This document shows positions 7,972-14,955 of a stretch of 64,000 bases of DNA, piece after piece (positions within the stretch are counted from its first letter, which is position 1; each line of letters opens with the position of its first letter). Source of the DNA: Deltaproteobacteria bacterium. GTDB lineage: Bacteria > Myxococcota > UBA727 > VGSZ01. Both the position numbers and the translations under genes were made by a program. Location of the stretch: positions 124,001 through 188,000 of the forward strand of contig JACOUT010000010.1 of NCBI GenBank assembly GCA_016177705.1, read 5' to 3'. The notes beneath the pieces are model-generated. The model did not search any database. It was given only the letters and a program-made list of their open reading frames with translations, and had not been told where the DNA came from.

Positions 7972-9315
7972 TCAACGGACGGCGTAGTAGTAGAATTCCT
8001 CGGTGGTGCGATGGACGCGCATCACCGTCGTCATGGTGCGCGTCACCTCGCCGACCTGCGCGATGGCGCGCACGGTGAAGTTGTGCGACTCGGTGCCCAT
8101 CAGGTCTTTGCACTGCGGCGTCACCACCAGGCCGCGCGTGTCGAGGTAGCCGATCAGCCCGTCGGGCGTGGGCGGGAAGCCGCCGCCGAGGATGCCGAGC
8201 ACCTTCGACTGCTCCCAGCCGGTCAGCGTCTCCTGAATCCACGTCGGGTTGAACAGCAAGGGCTCGCCCTGCTGCGCGCACGAGTAGATGAGCGCCTCGA
8301 TGGTGCCGATGGGCGCCGACAGCACGTTGACCTTGCCGTCGCCGTAAATGGAGATCTTGTCGCCGAAGGCGCGCAGGTGCGCGTCCGACATGCCGCGCAC
8401 CAGGCGCAGCTCGCCGGGAGCGTCGTAGTAGGCGTTCTTCGGCACCACCTTGTAGCCGGACGAGTAGCCCGCGTCCTCGGCGCCGCCGGCGCCGCGGCAC
8501 CACGAAGTGGCGTCGGCGCGCGCATCGACCGCGTCTTGGTTCTCGTCGAGCCAGTCGTACAGGTTGCCGATCAGCTCCTCACGCGTGGTGCGGTTGCCTT
8601 GACCATCGCGGTCCTCGAACAAGAAGTCGTAGCGCTCGGGCTCGAGCACATGAAAGATGCGCTGCGCATAGGCGTAGCACTGCGCCGGCGAGATGGTGGT
8701 GGCCCAGCCGCGCAAGGTGGCCGGCTTCTGCTCCTCGTCTTGGATGTCGGCGCGGAAGGTGCCGTCGAAGGCGCCGAAGCCGCCCTCGGGCGGCGAGAAC
8801 GGCTCGAGGCCCGCGCCCTCCTTGTCGGCGTCGAACGTGCTCTTCTTCTCGTCCTGCTCGGCGGCCAGCTTGGCGCGGCGCTCCTCGAGCGCGGCGTCGA
8901 CGTTCATGCCGAGCGTGCTCTGCAGCTCACCCGACGTCAGACCCTTCAACAGCTCGCTGTCGAGCGGGATCAACTGCCAGAAGGTGTGCGCCGGCAGCGG
9001 GATGCCGGTGCCGGCGAGCTGCGTGATCAGCGGCTGCACCGCGTCCTGCATGGCGAGCAACAGGCGCGCGATGTTGAGCGAGCTCTCGGCCAGCGCCTGC
9101 GCCTTCATGGCGTCGCGGTCGTTCGAGGCCAGGCGATAGCGCACCAGCTCGTTGGCGCCGAGGTCGGTGACCACCGCACTCATCAACGACAGCGCCACCA
9201 GCACCACCAAGAGCGCGACCCCGTGGGGCGCGCCCTTGCCGCCGCGCACCGGGACGCGCTTGCCGACGGGGGTCAGCAACAGCTTCAGCAGGGGCGTCTC
9301 GAGGAGCTTCTTCAT
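7972..9315 (-). CDS. gspK: Type II secretion minor pseudopilin K
   Basis: 447 residues. The N-terminal hydrophobic segment GVALLVVLVALSLMSAVV is the pseudopilin membrane helix. It lacks the Glu at +5 found in the other pseudopilins, the hallmark of GspK, which is thought to sit at the tip of the pseudopilus. A large alpha domain (LDENQDAVDA..., NVLSAPIGTIEAL) matches the family. The pre-cleavage leader is long (about 32 residues, MKKLLETP start). The ATG at 9315 lies 5 bases from the gspJ stop. An insertion of about 50 charged residues (KLAAEQDEKKSTFDADKE) lies in the globular part. Confidence 0.9.
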   Translation of the reverse strand: MKKLLETPLLKLLLTPVGKRVPVRGGKGAPHGVALLVVLVALSLMSAVVTDLGANELVRYRLASNDRDAMKAQALAESSLNIARLLLAMQDAVQPLITQLAGTGIPLPAHTFWQLIPLDSELLKGLTSGELQSTLGMNVDAALEERRAKLAAEQDEKKSTFDADKEGAGLEPFSPPEGGFGAFDGTFRADIQDEEQKPATLRGWATTISPAQCYAYAQRIFHVLEPERYDFLFEDRDGQGNRTTREELIGNLYDWLDENQDAVDARADATSWCRGAGGAEDAGYSSGYKVVPKNAYYDAPGELRLVRGMSDAHLRAFGDKISIYGDGKVNVLSAPIGTIEALIYSCAQQGEPLLFNPTWIQETLTGWEQSKVLGILGGGFPPTPDGLIGYLDTRGLVVTPQCKDLMGTESHNFTVRAIAQVGEVTRTMTTVMRVHRTTEEFYYYAVR

Positions 9316-9320
9316 GGTCG

Positions 9321-9968
9321 TCACAGCTTGATCGGTGCCGGCAGCCAGATCTTGGTCTGCGTCGTGAAGGTCTGTGTTTCGCCGTCGCCCATGACGGCGG
9401 TGACCTTGAGGCGCACGCGCGTGGGCAGCTTGGCGGCTTGATTCGGGTCGCTTCCCTGCGCGTCCCACTTGTCGAGCCACTCCTCCTTGGTGGCGTCCCA
9501 GTACTCGAAGGAGAGCTCGCGCACGTCGCTCAACAGCACGAGCGCGCGGCCGCCTTCCTCGAAGTTGTCGTCGAGGTTCGCTTGCTCGCGGCGCAGCAAC
9601 GACTGCGTCTGCGTCTTCGGATCGGTGTCGAGGTAGTAGGCGAGCTGGCGCGAGTCGCCCTTCTTCTCGTCGGCGACGCGCGGCACGTAGCCGAAGGCGG
9701 TGAAGGTGAGCTTCTCGCGCTCGCCGAGGAAGCCGGTCTCGGAGCGCGCCTCCATGCTGGCGACGTGCGCCGACAGGTAGGCCTGCGAGATCTCGTCGAC
9801 CATGCGCGACACGGCCGAGCGCACCAGGTGGTAGCGGTTGCTGGTGCCCTCCACTGCCTCCTTGGCGTCGATCGACGACGACAGCGATTGCACCAACATG
9901 CCGCCGATGATGGCGAGCAGCGAGGCCGCGACCAGGATCTCGATCAGGGAGAAGCCGCGCGCCTTCAT
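9321..9968 (-). CDS. gspJ: Type II secretion minor pseudopilin J
   Basis: 215 residues with a canonical type III prepilin leader: MKARG then FSLIEILVAASLLAIIGG, with Gly at -1, Phe at +1 and Glu at +5. The body has the RMVDEISQAYLS helix and a late WDKW region, followed by VRLKVTAVMGDGE, as in GspJ. It joins GspI and GspK in the pseudopilus tip complex. The start overlaps the gspI stop (ATGA at 9965-9968). Confidence 0.92.
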   Translation of the reverse strand: MKARGFSLIEILVAASLLAIIGGMLVQSLSSSIDAKEAVEGTSNRYHLVRSAVSRMVDEISQAYLSAHVASMEARSETGFLGEREKLTFTAFGYVPRVADEKKGDSRQLAYYLDTDPKTQTQSLLRREQANLDDNFEEGGRALVLLSDVRELSFEYWDATKEEWLDKWDAQGSDPNQAAKLPTRVRLKVTAVMGDGETQTFTTQTKIWLPAPIKL

Positions 9969-10696
9969 CCCTTGCCTCCGCCGGGCCCGTGCGGCGTGCG
10001 CGGTGGCGGCGGCGGGCCGCCTGACGATCCACCCGACGACCCACCCGAGGATCCGCCGGACGATCCACCCGACGACCCACCCGACGATCCGCCCGAGCGG
10101 CCGCCGCCCGCGCCGCCTGCGCCGGGCATCATCGAGCTGGCCTGCTGGATCATGCCGGCCACTTGATTGACCGCGGTTTTGTCGATGACGTGGGTGGCGA
10201 CGCGCAGCTCGTCGGTCTCGCCCGCCTTGCCCCAGCGCACGATCACCACCAGCTCGCGGATGGACTCGCCGAGCACGCTCGAGAGCTGCGACATCACGGG
10301 CGCCAGGAACTGCATGCCGAGGTCGGCGCCCTGCTGCTCCGCCGCCTGGCCGGTCTCCTCGTTACCGGTAGCGGAGAAGGCCTGCTGCACGTCGGCGGTG
10401 TCCGCCACCGGGATGTCGGGCTTGTAGCCGTGGCACTCCCAGTAGAAGTCGGCGTAGCCGTCGTCGCCGAAGTTGCCCTCCTCGTTGTAGTCGCCGACGG
10501 AGAAGCCCTTCTTGGCGAGGTCGGCCTGGCAGTCGAGCAGCTTGGCGCGCGCCAACATGGTGGCGATGGTCATCTCGCGCGCCTGCTGCGCCAGGTTGAT
10601 GGAGCGCGTCTGCACTTGCAGCAGCACGGTCATGCCCACCGCCAGGATCGCGATGGCGACCATGACTTCGAGCAAGGAGAAGGCGCGCGCTCGCAT
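9965..10696 (-). CDS. gspI: Type II secretion minor pseudopilin I with Gly/Ser-repeat tail
   Basis: 243 residues, about twice the usual GspI length. The leader MRARA/FSLLEVMVAIAILAVG has Ala, not Gly, at position -1 of the predicted peptidase site; Phe +1 and Glu +5 are conserved. Residues ~25-180 are the globular domain, with two Cys (LLDCQ, WECH). The C-terminal ~50 residues are a (GGSS)n repeat ending in a Pro run and HGPGGGKG. Such a flexible, disordered tail is unusual for a tip pseudopilin. The gene starts two bases after the gspH stop and overlaps gspJ. Confidence 0.9.
   Translation of the reverse strand: MRARAFSLLEVMVAIAILAVGMTVLLQVQTRSINLAQQAREMTIATMLARAKLLDCQADLAKKGFSVGDYNEEGNFGDDGYADFYWECHGYKPDIPVADTADVQQAFSATGNEETGQAAEQQGADLGMQFLAPVMSQLSSVLGESIRELVVIVRWGKAGETDELRVATHVIDKTAVNQVAGMIQQASSMMPGAGGAGGGRSGGSSGGSSGGSSGGSSGGSSGGSSGGPPPPPRTPHGPGGGKG
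10017..10104 (-). repeat. Tandem 12-bp (GGSS) coding repeat in gspI
   Basis: Plus strand gacgatccaccc / gaggatccgccg-type units repeat about seven times without spacers and encode Gly-Gly-Ser-Ser in the C-terminal tail of GspI. The units are in-frame multiples of 12, so copy-number change would alter tail length but not frame. Confidence 0.75.
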
Positions 10697-10698
10697 GC

Positions 10699-11355
10699 TC
10701 AGTCCTCCACCAGCTCGGGCACCCGCGGCTCTTCGTCGACCACGTCGACCTCACCGGTGAGCGAGCTGACCACCAGCGTGAGCGTGCGTTCGCCCTGCTC
10801 GTCGTCGGTCAGCGTGATCAGCGCCTCCTCGGTGAAGCCGCCCGGGAAGAAGTAGAGCGCCACCTGGCCGGCGCTCTGCTTGTCGTCGAGGTGCTCGGCC
10901 CAGATGCTCTTGAAGTGCACGTCGGCGGGCAGCTTGTGCGGCTGGCCGTCCTCGCCCTCCACCGGCTTGAACGGCGGCGGCGACAACAGCTCGAGCTTGG
11001 CCAGCTCCTTTTCGTCGTCGGTGTCGGCGTCGATGTCCTCGATGCGCTCGTCGAGCGGATCGAGCTTGGCCTTGCCGTCCCGGTCGGCGCTCTGCTTGCC
11101 GGCGTGCAGGCGCGCCACCGTGGGTGCCTCCTCGATCCACCAGGCGTCCTGCTCGAGGTCCATCACCAGGCGCGCGCTTCGGCCGATGAGGGCGGTGCGC
11201 GCGTAGGTGTCGCGCACCGCACCCGTGAGCATGCCGCTCTGCGAGCGCAGCTCGGCGCCGGACAAGGCCCCGGCCGCCGGCACCGCCACCGCGATCAGCA
11301 GCGACAGCAGCACCAGCGCCACCAAGATCTCCAGGAGCGTGAACGCTCGGGTCAT
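10699..11355 (-). CDS. gspH: Type II secretion minor pseudopilin H
   Basis: 218 residues. The leader is very short: MTRA then FTLLEILVALVLLSLLIAVAVPAAG, with Ala at -1 and Glu at +5. The body contains the GspH pattern (MLTGAVRDTYARTALIGRSARLVMDLEQDAWW) and a late FFPGGFTEEALITL strand region. An acidic insert (DERIEDIDADTDDEKE) lies in the middle. It begins one base after the gspG stop. Both GspH and GspI carry Ala at -1, unlike GspG and GspJ. Confidence 0.9.
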   Translation of the reverse strand: MTRAFTLLEILVALVLLSLLIAVAVPAAGALSGAELRSQSGMLTGAVRDTYARTALIGRSARLVMDLEQDAWWIEEAPTVARLHAGKQSADRDGKAKLDPLDERIEDIDADTDDEKELAKLELLSPPPFKPVEGEDGQPHKLPADVHFKSIWAEHLDDKQSAGQVALYFFPGGFTEEALITLTDDEQGERTLTLVVSSLTGEVDVVDEEPRVPELVED

Positions 11356-11356
11356 G

Positions 11357-11791
11357 TCACTCCGCCGGCCAGTTGCCCACGTCGTCCTCGGTGCCCTCTT
11401 GCGCGTCCGGCCCCTTGGACCGGATGTCGAACTTGGTCGGGTTCTTCTGGCCGGGGACGATCAACGTGTAGTCGTTGTTCCACGGGTCCTTGGGCAGCGT
11501 GTCGATGATCGGCTTGCCCTTGGGCGGCGTCACCAACACCTGCAGGCCCTGGCCCGTCGACGGGTAGTTGCCGGTCTGCAGCTTGTAGATGTCGACCGAC
11601 TTGGCCAGCTCGTAGGCCTGGCTGCGTGTGGTGTCGAGCTTGCCCTGCTCGAGGCGGCCCATGACGTTGACGGTGATGAGCGAGACCACCATGCCGATCA
11701 AGACCAGCACGACCATGATCTCGAGCAGCGAGAAGCCGTGAAGCTGCGCGGGTGCGCGGCGGGGACGGCGGTTGAGGTTGACGGTGTGCAT
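11357..11791 (-). CDS. gspG: Type II secretion major pseudopilin G
   Basis: 144 residues. It has a long leader (about 18 residues, Arg/Pro-rich), cleavage at HG/FSLLEIMVVLVLIGMVVSLI and Glu at +5. The rest is classic GspG: ARSQAYELAKSVDIYKLQTGNYPSTGQGL, a Pro/Lys loop, DPWNNDY and the C-terminal calcium-site loop (RSKGPDAQEGTEDDVGNW). It is the main subunit of the pseudopilus piston. The 38-base gap to gspF is the largest between gspE and gspN other than that before gspC's partners, and could hold a separate ribosome site for the abundant subunit. Confidence 0.96.
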   Translation of the reverse strand: MHTVNLNRRPRRAPAQLHGFSLLEIMVVLVLIGMVVSLITVNVMGRLEQGKLDTTRSQAYELAKSVDIYKLQTGNYPSTGQGLQVLVTPPKGKPIIDTLPKDPWNNDYTLIVPGQKNPTKFDIRSKGPDAQEGTEDDVGNWPAE

Positions 11792-11829
11792 GCGGGCTCC
11801 TTCTTCGTGACCACTGCGAAGGTAACGGG

Positions 11830-13062
11830 CTACTTGACGAGGTTGTTCATGCCGAGGATCGGCTCGAGGATGGCGAAGACGACGAAGCCGACGGCGCCGG
11901 CCATGCCGAGGATGAGCGCGGGCGAGAGCAGGCTCATCAGGCCCTTCATGCGCGCATCGACGCGCTGCTCGTAGGCGAGGGCGACGCGCTCCAGCATGCG
12001 CTCGAGCTGCCCCGACTTCTCACCGATGGCGACCATGTGCGTCACCATGGGTGGGAACTGGCCCGAGCGCTTGAGCGGCGGGGCGATCTCCTCGCCCTCG
12101 CGCACCGCGTCGCGCACGCTCTCGATGATGCCGAACAGCACGCTGTTGTTGACGACGTTCTTGACGATGTCGAGCGCGGTCAGGAGCGACACGCCCGAAG
12201 CGAGCAGCGTGCCGAGCGTGCGCGTGAAGCGCGCCACCGCGATCATGCGCGTCAAGCTGCCGGCCACCGGCAGTTGCAGGCGCCAGCGGTCCCAGGTGGC
12301 GCGCCCTTCGGGGCTCTTGAGCCAGCGGCGCAGCAGGAACACTGCGCCCACCGCCAAGATCAAGAGCGCCCACCAGTAGTCGCGCACCGTCGACGACGCC
12401 ATGATGAGGATGCGCGTCTTCCAGGGCAGCGCCACCTTGGAGTTCTCGAAGATACGCGTGATGCGCGGCACCACCACGGTGAACAGGATGCCGACGTTGG
12501 CCACGCCGACCAGCACCATCACCATCGGGTACATGAGCGCGCTCAGGATCTCGCCCTGGATGCGCGCCTGCCCTTCCTTGAAGTCGGCGAGGCGCTCGAG
12601 CACCACGTCGAGCGTGCCCGAGGTCTCGCCGGCGCGCACCATGTTGACGTAGATGTGATCGAACGGCTTGTGCTTGGCGAGCGCGTCGGCCAACGAGACG
12701 CCCTCATTCACGTCGGAGCGCACCTGCGAGAGGATGCGCTTGAGCGCCGGCGCCTCGGTCTGGTCGATGAGCGCGTTCAGCGAGTCGACCATGGGCACGC
12801 CCGCCTGCAACAAGGTCGCGAGCTGGCGCGTGGCGATGCCGAGGTCGTCGGCCGAGACGCGCTGCAAGAAGGTGAGCTGCACCTCTTTGCCGAGCACGCC
12901 GGTCTTGACGTTGCCCTCGCTCTTGCCGGACTCCTTGACGTCGGTGGCGAGGATGCCCTCGCGCTTGAGCACCGAGCGCAGGCCCTTGGCGGAGTCGGCG
13001 TCGCGCACGCCTTTCACCGCCTTGCCGACGGCGTCGAAACCCCGGAACTCGAAGACGGGCAT
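11830..13062 (-). CDS. gspF: Type II secretion inner-membrane platform protein F
   Basis: 410 residues with the GspF/PilC layout: an N-terminal FEFRGFDAVGK region, two repeated cytoplasmic helical domains (about residues 75-195 and 275-395, each with a LATLLQAGVPMVDSL / LGTLLASGVSLLTAL-type motif) and three membrane segments (around 175-200, 225-245 and 380-400). It couples GspE ATP hydrolysis to pseudopilin assembly. It lies 8 bases after gspE and before gspG, the standard order. Confidence 0.95.
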   Translation of the reverse strand: MPVFEFRGFDAVGKAVKGVRDADSAKGLRSVLKREGILATDVKESGKSEGNVKTGVLGKEVQLTFLQRVSADDLGIATRQLATLLQAGVPMVDSLNALIDQTEAPALKRILSQVRSDVNEGVSLADALAKHKPFDHIYVNMVRAGETSGTLDVVLERLADFKEGQARIQGEILSALMYPMVMVLVGVANVGILFTVVVPRITRIFENSKVALPWKTRILIMASSTVRDYWWALLILAVGAVFLLRRWLKSPEGRATWDRWRLQLPVAGSLTRMIAVARFTRTLGTLLASGVSLLTALDIVKNVVNNSVLFGIIESVRDAVREGEEIAPPLKRSGQFPPMVTHMVAIGEKSGQLERMLERVALAYEQRVDARMKGLMSLLSPALILGMAGAVGFVVFAILEPILGMNNLVK

Positions 13063-13070
13063 CGCCTACC

Positions 13071-14903
13071 TCACCCGAACGCTTCCAGGCTCATCGAGTC
13101 CTCCTGCGTCACGCGCGAGACCTCCTCGGCCGTGGTGATGCCTTGCAGCACCTTGTCGGTGCCGTCGGTCTGCAGCGTCACCATGCCGTGCTCGCGCGCC
13201 TTGGCCTTGATGGAGTTGGCGTCGACGCGCGCCAAGATCAGGCGGCGCACCTCGTCGTCGATCAGCATCAACTCGTAGATGCCGGTGCGGCCTTGGTAGC
13301 CGGTGTTCTGGCAGGTGGCGCAGCCCTTGCCCTTCCACAGCGTCTTGACCTTGTGCACGTCGGCGCCGATGCCGCGCAGCTCCTCGGCGGTGGGCACGTA
13401 CTCGATCTTGCACTTCGGGCAGATGGTGCGCACCAGCCGCTGCGCCAGCACGCCGATCAACGACGACGCGATCAAGAAGGGCTCGATGCCCATGTCGACC
13501 AGCCGCGTGACCGCGCTCGGCGCGTCGTTGGTGTGCACGGTGGAGAGCACCAGGTGGCCGGTGAGCGACGCCTGGATGGCGATCTCCGCGGTCTCGCGGT
13601 CGCGGATCTCGCCCACCATGATGACGTCGGGATCTTGCCGCAAGAACGATCGCAGCCCGTTGGCGAAGGTCAGGTTGATCTTCGGCTGCACCTGCACCTG
13701 GCCGATGCCCTTGAGCTGGTACTCGACCGGGTCCTCGATGGTCAGGATGTTGAGGTCGGGCGAGTTGATCTTGGCCAGGCAGGCGTAGAGCGTCGACGTC
13801 TTGCCGCTGCCGGTCGGGCCCGTCACCAGGATGATGCCGTGGCTCTTGTTGATCAGGCTGTTCATCACCGCGTGGTTGCGCGGCGAGAAGCCGATGGTGT
13901 CGAGGTCGCGTAGCACCGAGCTGCGATCGAGCAGGCGCATGACGATGCGCTCGCCGTAGGTGGTCGGCACCGTCGAGACGCGCACGTCGATGTCGCGGCC
14001 GGCCACCTTCAGCCGAATGCGGCCGTCTTGCGGCAGCCGCTTCTCGGCGATGTTGAGCCCTGCCATGATCTTGACGCGCGAGATGATGGTGTTCTGGAAG
14101 CGCTTGGGCGGCTTGATGATCTCGTGCAGCACGCCGTCGACGCGGAAGCGCACCAGCATCGAGGTCTCGAACGGCTCGATGTGGATGTCGCTGGCCCGCT
14201 CCTTGACCGCCTGCGAGAACAGCGAGTTGACCAGGCGGATGATGGGCGCTTCGTCGTCGCCCTGCACGTCGAGCAGGTCGAGCGGCTCGTTGATCTCTTC
14301 GCCGATCTCGGTGGCCTCTCCCTCCTCGAGGTCGGCGACCGCATGCTCGGCCTTGGCGGTGGCGCGGTCGTAGGCAGAATTGATGGCGAGCGTGATCAGC
14401 TCGGCCGGCGCCACCGCCAACTCCAGCTCGGTCTTGAGCAGGATGCGCAGCTCGTCGAGCGCCGCGGTGTCGAGCGGGTCGGCGCAGGCGACGATGATGA
14501 TGCCATCATCGGTGCGGCCGAGCGTGACCACGAGGTTCTGCTTGGCGAAACCGATCGGCACGGCACGCACCAGCTCGTCGGGGATGGCGTCGGCGTGCAG
14601 CTCGGCCAAGAACGGCAGGTCGAGCTGCACTGCCAGCGCGGCCAGCACCTCGGGCTCGCCGAGCACCTTCTTCTCGATCAGGATCTCGCCGAGGCGCGGC
14701 CCGCCCTTCAGCGCCTGCGTGTCGAGCGCGTCGCCGATCTGGGTGGCCGAGAGCTGGTACAGCTCGGCGCAGATCTCGCCGAGCGGGCGCCCGATCAGAT
14801 GACGGCGCGCCGGCGGCGGCGCCGCGCGTGGCAGCGCCAGGCGCGGGTCGGAGACCTCCTCGAGCGGCGGCGACGACTGGGCGGGCTTGTCGTTTGGGTT
14901 CAT
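13071..14903 (-). CDS. gspE: Type II secretion ATPase E
   Basis: 610 residues. The N-terminal half carries two GspE_N-like segments (SATQIGDALDTQ... and LGEPEVLAALAVQLDLPF) that would bind GspL. The ATPase core has Walker A GPTGSGKTS at about residue 362, the Asp box TIEDPVEY, Walker B IMVGEIRDRETAE and the His box TGHLVLSTVHTND. The zinc-binding tetracysteine motif is present (CPKC at about 495, CATC at about 528). It powers pseudopilus assembly. ATG 14903 was chosen because the frame further upstream overlaps the end of gspD in another frame and encodes only a His/Arg-rich stretch; its ribosome site is weak. Confidence 0.95.
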   Translation of the reverse strand: MNPNDKPAQSSPPLEEVSDPRLALPRAAPPPARRHLIGRPLGEICAELYQLSATQIGDALDTQALKGGPRLGEILIEKKVLGEPEVLAALAVQLDLPFLAELHADAIPDELVRAVPIGFAKQNLVVTLGRTDDGIIIVACADPLDTAALDELRILLKTELELAVAPAELITLAINSAYDRATAKAEHAVADLEEGEATEIGEEINEPLDLLDVQGDDEAPIIRLVNSLFSQAVKERASDIHIEPFETSMLVRFRVDGVLHEIIKPPKRFQNTIISRVKIMAGLNIAEKRLPQDGRIRLKVAGRDIDVRVSTVPTTYGERIVMRLLDRSSVLRDLDTIGFSPRNHAVMNSLINKSHGIILVTGPTGSGKTSTLYACLAKINSPDLNILTIEDPVEYQLKGIGQVQVQPKINLTFANGLRSFLRQDPDVIMVGEIRDRETAEIAIQASLTGHLVLSTVHTNDAPSAVTRLVDMGIEPFLIASSLIGVLAQRLVRTICPKCKIEYVPTAEELRGIGADVHKVKTLWKGKGCATCQNTGYQGRTGIYELMLIDDEVRRLILARVDANSIKAKAREHGMVTLQTDGTDKVLQGITTAEEVSRVTQEDSMSLEAFG

Positions 14904-14955
14904 GGCTGGCTCATCGCTCGCTCGCGGCGGCGGCGCGCGCGCGCCGCCGTCGACG

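Noticed and set aside
6943..9441. An 832-residue open frame on the plus strand opposite gspL and gspK
   Set aside because: It is antisense to two clear gsp genes and has His/Arg/Ala-rich composition typical of reversed GC-rich codons; no domain is visible.
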